NCBI GenBank assembly: GCA_007120155.1
Contig: SKOF01000168.1
Location: forward strand, 1-7,270
Source of the DNA: Thioalkalivibrio sp.
GTDB lineage: Bacteria > Pseudomonadota > Gammaproteobacteria > Ectothiorhodospirales > Ectothiorhodospiraceae
DNA length: 7,270 nt
Reading direction: 5' to 3'
The notes under the pieces are model-generated. The model ran no database searches. It was not told the origin of the DNA and worked only from the letters and a program-made list of their open reading frames with translations. Position numbers and translations under genes: made by a program. This document shows, piece by piece, positions 1-7,164 of this stretch. The first letter of the stretch is position 1, and every line of letters begins with the position of its first letter.

Positions 1-756
1 ATGCCCCGGTATCAGACCTCGCGTTTCAAGAGCCGGAAGGAAGTGGATGCCCTGAACGAGATCCGCCAGGGCTCTCTGCTGGATTTCATCGAGGCCTTTA
101 CGGAGCGCTTCCCGCGCTGCGTGGACGAGTACGAAACCCTGCTCACCGACAACCGCATCTGGAAGCAGCGTACCGTGGGTGTCGGCGTGGTCTCCCCGGA
201 GCGCGCCCTGCAGATGGGCTTCACCGGCCCGATGCTGCGCGGCTCCGGCGTGGAATGGGACCTGCGCCGCAAGCAGCCCTACGAGGTCTACGACCGGCTG
301 GATTTCCAGATTCCGGTCGGCGTGAACGGCGACTGCTACGACCGATATCTGGTGCGCATCGAGGAGATGCGCCAGTCCAACCTCATCATCAGGCAGTGCG
401 TGGACTGGCTTCGCAGCAATCCGGGCCCGGTGATGCTGGAAGACCACAAGATCGCCCCGCCGCGCCGCGAGGAGATGAAGGCGGACATGGAATCGCTGAT
501 CCACCACTTCAAGCTGTTTACCGAAGGGTTCTGTGTGCCCGAGGGCGAGGCCTATGCCGCGGTGGAACACCCCAAGGGCGAGTTCGGCGTGTATCTCGTC
601 TCCGACGGCGCCAACAAGCCCTATCGCCTGAAGGTGCGCGCGCCGGGTTTTGCCCATCTGGCCGGCCTCAGCGAGATGGCGGTCGGTCACATGCTGGCCG
701 ATGTGGTCGCCATTATCGGCACCCAGGATATCGTGTTCGGGGAGATTGACCGCTGA
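1..756 (+). CDS. nuoD: NADH-quinone oxidoreductase subunit D, 3' part (5' end outside window)
   Basis: This is the C-terminal 251 codons of NuoD, the 49-kDa-type subunit of the complex I peripheral arm, which with NuoB forms the quinone-reduction site. The family is related to the large subunit of [NiFe] hydrogenases but carries no nickel. Family members are usually about 400-420 residues, so roughly the first 160 are missing. The ATG at base 1 is very probably an internal methionine: the reading frame is open from the window edge, and a Met-Pro-Arg-Tyr-like stretch lies mid-protein in relatives. Recognisable conserved segments are RLDFQIPVGVNGDCYDRY (about residues 99-116 of the visible part), the GEFGVYLVSDGANKPYRLK block (193-211), and the family-typical C-terminus TQDIVFGEIDR. 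The stop codon overlaps the nuoE start as TGATG, suggesting translational coupling. Whether nuoC is fused upstream, as in E. coli nuoCD, cannot be seen. Assignment is secure. Confidence 0.97.
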   Translation: MPRYQTSRFKSRKEVDALNEIRQGSLLDFIEAFTERFPRCVDEYETLLTDNRIWKQRTVGVGVVSPERALQMGFTGPMLRGSGVEWDLRRKQPYEVYDRLDFQIPVGVNGDCYDRYLVRIEEMRQSNLIIRQCVDWLRSNPGPVMLEDHKIAPPRREEMKADMESLIHHFKLFTEGFCVPEGEAYAAVEHPKGEFGVYLVSDGANKPYRLKVRAPGFAHLAGLSEMAVGHMLADVVAIIGTQDIVFGEIDR

Positions 757-1262
757 TGCCCAAGACCCGGAACGAGAACAAGGCAGACCTGCTCAACGAG
801 CATCTGCGCGCGGAGATCGACGACTGGCTGCGCCGCTTTCCGGACGACCGGCGCGAGTCCGCAGTATTGGGCGCGCTGCGCGCCGTGCAGCATGAGCACG
901 GGTACCTCAGTACCGAGTTGATGGACGCGGTCGCCGCATACATCGACATGCCGGAGATCGCCGTCTACGAGGTGGCGAGCTTCTACTCCATGTACGAGTT
1001 GAAGCCCGTGGGGCGACACACCATTGCCGTATGCACCAACATCTCGTGCATGCTGCGCGGCTCCGACAGGATCGTGGAGCATATCGAGAACAGGCTGGGG
1101 ATCAGGACCGGTGAAAGCACGCCGGACGGCAAGTTCTACCTGAAGCGCGAGGAGGAATGCCTCGCGGCCTGTTGCGGCGCGCCCATGATGCAGGTCGATC
1201 ACGTTTACCATGAGCATCTCACCCCCGAGCGGGTGGACGAGATTCTCGACCGTCTTGAGTGA
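756..1262 (+). CDS. nuoE: NADH-quinone oxidoreductase subunit E (24-kDa type, 2Fe-2S N1a)
   Basis: NuoE is a 168-residue thioredoxin-fold [2Fe-2S] protein that pairs with NuoF in the NADH-oxidising module; its cluster N1a sits near FMN, off the main electron path. The N-terminal helical part (about 1-85) holds the conserved AVYEVASFYSMY segment at 69-80. The cluster ligands are visible as C93-x4-C98 and C135-x3-C139. A further cysteine, C140, lies directly after the last ligand and is not expected to bind the cluster. Length fits the family (about 160-175). The ATG at 756 overlaps the nuoD stop by one base, and GGGGAG at 739-744, inside the nuoD 3' end, can act as a Shine-Dalgarno with an 11-nt spacing, slightly long. 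nuoF follows after 7 bp. Close relatives occur in NAD-dependent formate dehydrogenases and hydrogenases, but the nuo context settles the call. Confidence 0.97.
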   Translation: MPKTRNENKADLLNEHLRAEIDDWLRRFPDDRRESAVLGALRAVQHEHGYLSTELMDAVAAYIDMPEIAVYEVASFYSMYELKPVGRHTIAVCTNISCMLRGSDRIVEHIENRLGIRTGESTPDGKFYLKREEECLAACCGAPMMQVDHVYHEHLTPERVDEILDRLE

Positions 1263-1269
1263 GCACGCG

Positions 1270-2547
1270 ATGAACCGGATCTGCTTCACCACCCTACAGT
1301 TCGATGAGCCATGGACGCTGGAGAACTACGTCAAGGTGGGAGGCTACCAGGCGTGGAAGAAGATCCTCACCGATGGGATCTCCCAGGAGGATGTGATCGA
1401 GGAGGTGAAGAAATCCAACCTTCGCGGCCGTGGCGGCGCGGGTTTTCCCACGGGGCTGAAGTGGAGTTTCATGCCCCGCAATGCCCCGGGCCAGAAGTAT
1501 GTGGTGTGCAACTCGGATGAATCCGAACCCGGCACCTGCAAGGACCGGGATATTCTGAGATTCAATCCCCACGCCCTTGTGGAGGGCATGGCCATCGCCG
1601 GCTACGCCATTGGCGCCACCGTGGGTTACAACTACATGCGCGGCGAGTTCATGGATGAGCCCTATGAACGCTTCTGCCGGGCGGTGCGCGAAGCCTACGA
1701 ACAGGGTTACCTGGGCAGGAACATACTGGGCTCCGGCGTGGACTTCGATCTCCATCCGACCCTGGGTGCCGGCGCCTACATCTGCGGCGAGGAGACCGCT
1801 CTGCTGGAATCCTTGGAAGGCAAGAAGGGCCAACCCCGCTTCAAGCCGCCGTTTCCGGCAAACTTCGGCCTCTACGGCCGGCCCACCACCATCAACAACA
1901 CGGAATCCCTGGCATCCATCCCCGCCATCATCCGTGAGGGTGGCGAGTGGTTTGCGGAGCTGGGGATCCCCAAGTCCGGCGGCGAGAAGCTCTTCTCCGT
2001 GTCCGGGCACGTGAACAAGCCGGGCAACTTCGAGATCCCGCTGGGTACGCCGTTCAGGGATCTGCTGGATATGGCCGGCGGCATGCTGGGGGGGCGTCAG
2101 ATCAAGGCCGTGATCCCCGGGGGCTCGTCCGTGCCGGTGTTGCCCGGTGAGGTGATGCTCGAGGTCAACATGGACTACGACTCGATTGCCCGGGCGGGCT
2201 CCATGCTGGGTTCCGGTGCCGTGATCGTGATGGACGAGACCACCGACATGGTGAAGGCCCTGCAGCGCATCTCGCGCTTCTATTTCTCCGAGTCCTGTGG
2301 CCAGTGCACGCCCTGTCGGGAGGGCACCGGCTGGCTGTACCGCATGCTCACCCGCATCGTCGAAGGCAAGGGCCGCCCGGAGGATCTGGAGCGGCTGGAC
2401 GACGTGGCCAGCAAGATCGAGGGGCGCACGATCTGCGCCCTGGGTGATGCCGCGGCCATGCCGGTGCGTAGTTTCGTCAGGCACTTCCGTCACGAATTCG
2501 AACACTACATCGAGCACGGGCACAGTCTCGTCGCGAACGCGACCTGA
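1270..2547 (+). CDS. nuoF: NADH-quinone oxidoreductase subunit F (51-kDa type, FMN, NADH site, 4Fe-4S N3)
   Basis: NuoF is the electron-input subunit: it binds NADH, takes a hydride onto FMN and passes electrons to [4Fe-4S] cluster N3. The protein is 425 residues, within the usual 420-450. The glycine-rich nucleotide/FMN loop GRGGAGFPTG is at 53-62, the conserved NSDESEPGTCKDR stretch at 81-93, and the second glycine-rich segment GAGAYICGEETALLESLEG at 166-184. N3 ligands are C343, C346 and C349 in ESCGQCTPCREG, plus C389 in TICALGD. A SLBB-type ubiquitin-like fold is expected at about 240-330, from family knowledge. I chose the ATG at 1270 because it gives the family-like N-terminus. An in-frame ATG at 1210 would add 20 residues but lies wholly within nuoE. 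A GAGTGAG stretch at the nuoE stop serves as a modest ribosome-binding site. Nothing is missing or broken. Confidence 0.97.
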   Translation: MNRICFTTLQFDEPWTLENYVKVGGYQAWKKILTDGISQEDVIEEVKKSNLRGRGGAGFPTGLKWSFMPRNAPGQKYVVCNSDESEPGTCKDRDILRFNPHALVEGMAIAGYAIGATVGYNYMRGEFMDEPYERFCRAVREAYEQGYLGRNILGSGVDFDLHPTLGAGAYICGEETALLESLEGKKGQPRFKPPFPANFGLYGRPTTINNTESLASIPAIIREGGEWFAELGIPKSGGEKLFSVSGHVNKPGNFEIPLGTPFRDLLDMAGGMLGGRQIKAVIPGGSSVPVLPGEVMLEVNMDYDSIARAGSMLGSGAVIVMDETTDMVKALQRISRFYFSESCGQCTPCREGTGWLYRMLTRIVEGKGRPEDLERLDDVASKIEGRTICALGDAAAMPVRSFVRHFRHEFEHYIEHGHSLVANAT

Positions 2548-2584
2548 AGCCCCCGGACGAATCCAGCGAGTCGAGACATGCAGC

Positions 2585-4960
2585 ATGAGTGAGGACCTGG
2601 TCAACATCGAGATCGACGGCGTTCCCCTGCGGGCGCGCAAGGGGGCCATGCTGATCGAGGTGGCGGACGAGGCGGGTCTGCGCATTCCCCGCTTCTGCTA
2701 TCACAGGAAGCTCTCGGTGGCGGCCAACTGCCGCATGTGCCTGGTGGAGGTGGAGAAGGCGCCCAAGCCCCTGCCGGCCTGCGCCACGCCGGTCATGGAC
2801 GGCATGAAGGCCTATACGCATTCGCCCAGAGCACTGGCTGCCCAGAAAGGCACCATGGAGTTCCTGCTCATCAACCATCCGCTCGACTGCCCCATCTGCG
2901 ACCAGGGGGGCGAGTGCGAGCTGCAGGACGTGGCCATGGGCTACGGCGAGAGCGTGTCCCGCTACAGCGAGGCCAAGCGGGTGGTGAAGGACAAGGACAT
3001 CGGCCCGCTGATCGCCACCGAGATGACCCGCTGCATCCACTGCACCCGCTGTGTGCGTTTCGGTGAGGAGATCGCCGGGATCCGCGAGCTGGGCGCGACG
3101 GGGCGCGGGGAGTTCATGCAGATCGGGACCTTCATCGAGAAATCGCTCACCTCCGAGATGTCCGGCAATGTGATCGACCTCTGTCCGGTGGGTGCGCTCA
3201 CCGCCAAACCCTCGCGCTACACGGCGCGGCCGTGGGAGCTGATTCAGCACCCGTCGGTGGCCCCCCATGACAGCATCGGCTCCAATATCTTCCTGCATAC
3301 CCGTGAGGGCCGCGTCATGCGCGCCGTGCCCCGGGACAACGAGTCGGTCAACGAAACCTGGATCTCCGACAGGGACCGCTTCAGCTACACGGGCCTGTAT
3401 GCGCCCGACCGGCTTGCCGGTCCCATGGTCAAGGAGAACGGGAAGTGGATCGATACCGACTGGGAGACCGCCCTGACGCGCGCGGTGGACGGCCTGCGGG
3501 GCACCGCCCCCGCGGAGATCGGCGCGCTGCTCTCGCCTCACGCGACCCTCGAGGAACTCTACCTGGCCCAGAAATTCCTGCGAGCCATGGGCGTCCTGAA
3601 CCTGGATCATCGGCTGCGTCAGGGCGACTTCAGTCATGCGGATGCCGATCCCCTGTTCCCTTATCTGGGTCTGTCCATCGAGGCCCTTGAGAAGCTGGAT
3701 GCCGCCCTGCTGGTGGGTTCCAACGTGCGCAAGGAGCAGCCCATCGCCCACCATCGCCTGCGCAAGGCGGCGCTGGCCGGGGGCGCCGTGATGGCCATCA
3801 ACACGCGGGACTATGGCTTCGCCTTCCCCATGGCGGGACAGGTGATCGTGGATCCTCAGGCCATGTTGCGCCACCTGGCCGGTGTGGCCGCCGCGGCCCT
3901 CAGGGCCGCCGGTGCACAGGCGCCGGCGGCCCTGGCCGGTGTTCTGTCCGAGGCCGAGACCGGCGATGTGGAACAGGCCATGGCCGGAGCGCTCAGGGAC
4001 GCGGGCTCGGCGGCAATACTGATGGGCAGCCAGGCCTCGGCCCATCCCCAGGCCAGTCTGATCCGGGCGTTGTGCGCCGTCATCGCCGAGCACACGGGCG
4101 CGATCCCGGGTTATCTGCCGGAGGCGGCGAACAGCGCCGGTGCGTGGCTGGCCGGTGCAGTGCCCCATCGGGGGCCCGCAGGTGCACCGCTGGAGTCACC
4201 GGGGCTGGATGCGGCAGCCATGCTGGAGAAGCCGCGCCAGGCCTACGTGCTGCTCGGCGTGGAACCCCATCTGGATTGCGCCGACGGTCCGCGGGCCCGT
4301 GCGGCGCTGGAAGCAGCCGGTTTCGTGGTGGCGCTCAGTGCATTTGCATCCAATGCCCTGAAGGATGTGGCGGATGTGCTGCTGCCGGTGGCCACGTTCG
4401 CCGAGACCTCCGGCACCTTCGTCAACGCCGAAGGCCGCTGGCAGTCCTTCAAGGGTGTGGCGCCGCCCCCGGGCGATGCGCGTCCCGGCTGGAAGGTCGT
4501 GCGGGTGCTGGGCACCATGGCCGGTCTGCCGGGGTTTGACTACGTGTCATCGGAACAGGTGCGCGACGAACTCAAGGCGCGATTCGGCGAGGACATGGCC
4601 TTTCACAACCGGGTTTCCCTGGAAGGGGAGGCCTTTGACTTGCCGCCCAGGATCACCGGTCTGCAGCGCGCGGGGGGCGTGGCCATCCACGGTCTCGATC
4701 CGCTGGTGCGCCGGGCGGAACCGCTTCAGGCCACCGCCGACGGTCGGCAGGCCGGGGCCTATATCTGCGAGGCCCAGGCCAGGGCCCTGGACCTGACGGG
4801 CACCGGCCGGGTGCTGGTGCGTCAGGGCGGGCATACGGCGCATCTGGATCTGGTGATCGACAACAGCGTGGCCATGGGTTGCGTGTGGATTCCGGCCGGG
4901 ATGGCGCAGACCGCTTCTCTTGGCCCCCCTCACGGGGCCGTGGAACTGCAGAAGCTCTAA
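2585..4960 (+). CDS. nuoG: NADH-quinone oxidoreductase subunit G (75-kDa type, Fe-S clusters N1b, N4, N5)
   Basis: NuoG carries electrons from NuoF towards NuoI. The 791-residue protein starts with a ferredoxin-like [2Fe-2S] domain, N1b, with ligands C38, C49, C52 and C66. Next comes the His-Cys cluster N5 (H98, C102, C105, C111), then N4 (C150, C153, C156, C200). From about 215 it is a molybdopterin-oxidoreductase-like domain, which in complex I holds no molybdenum. Within it ALKDVADVLLPVATFAETSGTF (591-612) is well conserved, while about 425-540 is alanine-rich and looks variable. The four extra cysteines that bind N7 in E. coli-type NuoG are absent: the aligned positions appear to be A226, D229, S233 and S261. 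It is shorter than E. coli NuoG (about 908). The ATG at 2585 gives the family-like MSEDLVNIEIDG start; the frame is open further upstream, but only inside nuoF. No strong Shine-Dalgarno is visible before it. The call is secure and the exact start fairly so. Confidence 0.96.
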   Translation: MSEDLVNIEIDGVPLRARKGAMLIEVADEAGLRIPRFCYHRKLSVAANCRMCLVEVEKAPKPLPACATPVMDGMKAYTHSPRALAAQKGTMEFLLINHPLDCPICDQGGECELQDVAMGYGESVSRYSEAKRVVKDKDIGPLIATEMTRCIHCTRCVRFGEEIAGIRELGATGRGEFMQIGTFIEKSLTSEMSGNVIDLCPVGALTAKPSRYTARPWELIQHPSVAPHDSIGSNIFLHTREGRVMRAVPRDNESVNETWISDRDRFSYTGLYAPDRLAGPMVKENGKWIDTDWETALTRAVDGLRGTAPAEIGALLSPHATLEELYLAQKFLRAMGVLNLDHRLRQGDFSHADADPLFPYLGLSIEALEKLDAALLVGSNVRKEQPIAHHRLRKAALAGGAVMAINTRDYGFAFPMAGQVIVDPQAMLRHLAGVAAAALRAAGAQAPAALAGVLSEAETGDVEQAMAGALRDAGSAAILMGSQASAHPQASLIRALCAVIAEHTGAIPGYLPEAANSAGAWLAGAVPHRGPAGAPLESPGLDAAAMLEKPRQAYVLLGVEPHLDCADGPRARAALEAAGFVVALSAFASNALKDVADVLLPVATFAETSGTFVNAEGRWQSFKGVAPPPGDARPGWKVVRVLGTMAGLPGFDYVSSEQVRDELKARFGEDMAFHNRVSLEGEAFDLPPRITGLQRAGGVAIHGLDPLVRRAEPLQATADGRQAGAYICEAQARALDLTGTGRVLVRQGGHTAHLDLVIDNSVAMGCVWIPAGMAQTASLGPPHGAVELQKL
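4922..4939 (+). other. GC-only inverted repeat inside the nuoG 3' end
   Basis: GGCCCC (4922-4927) and GGGGCC (4934-4939) are perfect reverse complements separated by 6 nt, giving a 6-bp all-GC stem; T4921 and G4940 could add a wobble pair. It ends 18 nt before the nuoG stop codon. No T-run follows, so it is not an intrinsic terminator. It could slow ribosomes or protect the transcript end, or be a by-product of coding sequence in GC-rich DNA. Confidence 0.4.
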
Positions 4961-4966
4961 TGCATC

Positions 4967-4971
4967 AGGGA
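4967..4971 (+). promoter_or_regulatory. Shine-Dalgarno of nuoH
   Basis: AGGGA is 8 nt before ATG 4980 and 11 nt before ATG 4983. This favours the first of the two adjacent methionine codons as the nuoH start. The surrounding nonamer CAGGGATAC (4966-4974) recurs before nuoJ. Confidence 0.6.
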
Positions 4972-4979
4972 TACGAAGA

Positions 4980-6047
4980 ATGATGGAAGCCATCATCAAT
5001 TTCTGGGAAGGTCTGCCCGTGGTCATGCAGATCATGACCAAGATCACCTTCATCGTCGCGCCTCTGATGCTGGCGGTCGCCTATGTAACCTATGCCGAGC
5101 GCAAGATCATCGGCTACATGCAGGTTCGCCTGGGTCCGAACCGGGTGGGGCCCAAGGGCTGGCTGCAGCCGATCGCCGATGCGCTGAAGCTGCTGACCAA
5201 GGAAGTCATTGTCCCCACCAACGCCAACCGTTTCCTGTTCCTGAGCGCCCCGGTGCTGGCCATCGCGCCGGCGCTGGCCGCCTGGGCCGTCATCCCCTTC
5301 GACGACGGCATGGTGCTGGCCGACATCAATGCGGGCCTGCTCTATATCCTGGCACTGAGCTCACTGGGCGTGTACGGGGTGATCATTGCGGGCTGGGCAT
5401 CCAACTCCAAGTACGCGCTACTGGGCGCCATGCGATCCGCCGCCCAGATCGTGTCCTACGAGATCGCCATGGGCTTCGCCCTGGTGGGTGTGTTGATGGC
5501 CGCCGGGAGCCTGAACCTGGGCGACATCGTGCGGGCCCAGCAGGGCATGTCCGTGGCCGGCTGGTTCGCCTGGCCGCTGATCGGGCTGTTCCTGGTGTTC
5601 TTCATCTCCGGGGTGGCCGAGACGAACCGGGCACCGTTCGACGTGGCGGAAGGCGAGTCCGAGATCGTGGCCGGTTTCCACGTGGAGTATTCCGGCATGG
5701 CCTTCGCCGTGTTCTTCCTGGCCGAGTACGCCAACATGATCCTGATTGCGGCGCTGACCGCCGTGCTGTTCTGGGGCGGATGGCTCTCGCCGCTGGCGGG
5801 CCTGGTATCCGAGTCATGGCTGGCCATCCCGGTGCTGGGCTGGTTCCTGGGAGACGGTATCCACTGGTTCCTTGCAAAGACCGCCTTTTTCCTGTTTTGC
5901 TTCCTGTGGTTCCGGGCCACCTTCCCGCGTTATCGCTATGACCAGATCATGCGTCTTGGCTGGAAGGTGCTGATTCCAGTGACCCTGGTGTGGCTGTTCG
6001 GCATCGGTGTGGCCGTGGCCCTGGGCTGGCAGCCCTGGACGGTGTGA
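4980..6047 (+). CDS. nuoH: NADH-quinone oxidoreductase subunit H (ND1 type)
   Basis: NuoH is the membrane subunit that docks the peripheral arm and forms much of the quinone channel; its charged loops connect quinone reduction to the proton path. The protein has 355 residues and about eight hydrophobic helices, as expected of the family. The first helix (about 18-36) leads into the signature YAERKIIGYMQVRLGPNR (38-55). The second signature, AETNRAPFDVAEGESEIVAG (213-232), is the conserved acidic cytoplasmic loop with E214, D221, E224, E226 and E228. A third conserved stretch, RATFPRYRYDQ, is at 312-322 near the last helices. The start is ATG 4980 or the adjacent ATG 4983. I prefer 4980 because AGGGA at 4967-4971 is 8 nt upstream of it. 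The frame is open upstream to 4920, but only within the nuoG 3' end. nuoI follows after 10 bp. Confidence 0.97.
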   Translation: MMEAIINFWEGLPVVMQIMTKITFIVAPLMLAVAYVTYAERKIIGYMQVRLGPNRVGPKGWLQPIADALKLLTKEVIVPTNANRFLFLSAPVLAIAPALAAWAVIPFDDGMVLADINAGLLYILALSSLGVYGVIIAGWASNSKYALLGAMRSAAQIVSYEIAMGFALVGVLMAAGSLNLGDIVRAQQGMSVAGWFAWPLIGLFLVFFISGVAETNRAPFDVAEGESEIVAGFHVEYSGMAFAVFFLAEYANMILIAALTAVLFWGGWLSPLAGLVSESWLAIPVLGWFLGDGIHWFLAKTAFFLFCFLWFRATFPRYRYDQIMRLGWKVLIPVTLVWLFGIGVAVALGWQPWTV

Positions 6048-6051
6048 GGAG
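6046..6051 (+). promoter_or_regulatory. Shine-Dalgarno of nuoI overlapping the nuoH stop codon
   Basis: GAGGAG begins within the nuoH TGA stop (6045-6047) and lies 6 nt before ATG 6058. It fixes the nuoI start at 6058 and means ribosomes ending nuoH stop on top of the nuoI binding site, which favours coupled translation. Confidence 0.75.
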
Positions 6052-6057
6052 CATGTC

Positions 6058-6546
6058 ATGAACGCCGTACGCAATTTCGTCAAAAGCTTCCTGCTCTGGG
6101 AGCTGCTGCTCGGCATGCGGCTGACGGGCCGTTATCTCTTCTCCCGCAAGATCACTGTACAGTACCCCGAGGAGAAGACCCCCATCTCGCCCCGCTTTCG
6201 CGGCCTGCATGCCCTGCGCCGCTATCCCAACGGCGAGGAGCGCTGCATTGCCTGCAAGCTCTGCGAGGCGGTCTGCCCTGCGCTCGCCATCACCATCGAG
6301 TCCGAGCAGCGCGCCGACGGCACCCGGCGTACCACCCGCTACGACATCGATCTGTTCAAGTGCATCTTCTGCGGCTTCTGCGAAGAGGCCTGCCCGGTGG
6401 ATTCCATCGTGGAGACGCACCTGTTCGAGTATCACTTCGAGAATCGCGGCGAGCAGATCATGACCAAAGACAAGCTGCTCGCCATCGGTGATCGCTATGA
6501 GCAACAGATCGCTGCGGCACGTGCGGCCGATGCACCGTATCGATAG
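6058..6546 (+). CDS. nuoI: NADH-quinone oxidoreductase subunit I (TYKY type, 4Fe-4S N6a and N6b)
   Basis: NuoI is the 8Fe ferredoxin-like subunit that carries electrons from NuoG to cluster N2 in NuoB. The 162-residue protein has an N-terminal amphipathic stretch (about 1-35) expected to lie against the membrane next to NuoH. Two [4Fe-4S] motifs follow: C63-x2-C66-x2-C69-x3-C73-P and C102-x2-C105-x2-C108-x3-C112-P. In the usual ferredoxin pattern C63, C66, C69 and C112 bind one cluster, and C102, C105, C108 and C73 the other. The conserved RFRGLHALRRYPNGEERCIAC segment of the family lies just before the first motif. The short length matches mitochondrial and alpha/beta-proteobacterial NuoI rather than the roughly 180-residue E. 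coli form. The ATG at 6058 has GAGGAG at 6046-6051, overlapping the nuoH stop, with ideal spacing. An upstream in-frame start at 6007 would lie inside nuoH and is rejected. Confidence 0.97.
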   Translation: MNAVRNFVKSFLLWELLLGMRLTGRYLFSRKITVQYPEEKTPISPRFRGLHALRRYPNGEERCIACKLCEAVCPALAITIESEQRADGTRRTTRYDIDLFKCIFCGFCEEACPVDSIVETHLFEYHFENRGEQIMTKDKLLAIGDRYEQQIAAARAADAPYR

Positions 6547-6559
6547 CGCGAAACAGACC

Positions 6560-6564
6560 AGGGA
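6560..6564 (+). promoter_or_regulatory. Shine-Dalgarno of nuoJ
   Basis: AGGGA lies 6 nt before ATG 6571, in the 24-bp nuoI-nuoJ spacer. The nonamer CAGGGATAC (6559-6567) is identical to the one before nuoH. Confidence 0.65.
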
Positions 6565-6570
6565 TACCCC

Positions 6571-7164
6571 ATGAGCTTCGAGGCCTTCTTGTTCTACTTC
6601 TTCGCCGTGATCCTGGTGGGCGCGGCGGTGGCCATGATTACCGTTCGAAACCCGGTGCACGCGGCCTTGTTCCTGGTGCTTACGTTTGTCACCAGTGCGG
6701 CCTTGTGGATCATGCTGGAGGCCGAGTTCCTCGGCATCGTGCTGGTGCTCGTCTACGTGGGCGCGGTGATGGTGCTGTTCCTGTTCGTCATCATGATGCT
6801 CGACATCAATATGGCAAGGTTGCGCGAGGGTTTCATCCGCTTCCTGCCGGTGGGCATCCTGGTGGCGGTGGCCATGGCCACGGTGATGGTGCTGGTGGTG
6901 GTGCGCCATTTCCGTGTGCAGCCCCCGGCACGAGCGGCCGCCGACTACAGCAACACCGAGGCCCTGGGCCGGATCCTGTACACGGAGTACGTCTACCCGT
7001 TCGAGATCGCGGCAGTGATTCTGCTGGTGGCCATCATCGCCGCCATCGCGCTCACGCTGCGCCGCCGGCCGGGCACCAAGGCCGTCGACCCGGCCAGGCA
7101 GGTGCATGTTTCCCGAAAGGGCCGGGTGCGCATGGTGGACATGAAATCGGAAGGCAAGTCGTGA
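6571..7164 (+). CDS. nuoJ: NADH-quinone oxidoreductase subunit J (ND6 type)
   Basis: NuoJ is a small membrane subunit of the complex I membrane arm, next to NuoH, NuoA and NuoK; in solved structures its third helix changes shape near the proton axis. The 197-residue protein shows five hydrophobic helices at about 5-24, 29-49, 54-77, 90-111 and 143-163. The conserved VRNPVHAALFLVLTF segment is at 25-39, and the family hallmark VLVYVGAVMVLFLFVIMMLD at 59-78. After the last helix comes a hydrophilic, basic tail of about 34 residues (164-197), which extends it beyond the usual 165-185 residues. This tail resembles those I recall from beta/gamma-proteobacterial NuoJ proteins. ATG 6571 is preceded by AGGGA at 6560-6564, 6 nt upstream. 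It follows nuoI by 24 bp and is separated from nuoK by a longer than usual 82 bp. Confidence 0.96.
   Translation: MSFEAFLFYFFAVILVGAAVAMITVRNPVHAALFLVLTFVTSAALWIMLEAEFLGIVLVLVYVGAVMVLFLFVIMMLDINMARLREGFIRFLPVGILVAVAMATVMVLVVVRHFRVQPPARAAADYSNTEALGRILYTEYVYPFEIAAVILLVAIIAAIALTLRRRPGTKAVDPARQVHVSRKGRVRMVDMKSEGKS

Noticed and set aside
1210..1269. Upstream in-frame ATG extension of nuoF
   Set aside because: The added 20 residues lie wholly within nuoE and do not resemble NuoF N-termini; ATG 1270 gives a family-like start.
1294..2685. 463-codon open frame on the - strand opposite nuoF
   Set aside because: Same codon-bias shadow effect; it spans nuoF, the spacer and the nuoG start with no family signature.
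2737..3066. 109-codon + strand frame inside nuoG
   Set aside because: It is an out-of-frame reading through the Fe-S cluster region of nuoG, whose own frame carries every ligand motif.
2477..4168. 563-codon open frame on the - strand opposite nuoG
   Set aside because: It is a shadow of third-position G/C bias in nuoG. Its translation is low-complexity, rich in G, R, H and A, with no recognisable domain, and nuoG on the + strand has full family motifs.
6007..6057. Upstream in-frame ATG extension of nuoI
   Set aside because: It lies inside the nuoH coding end, and a strong Shine-Dalgarno points to ATG 6058.
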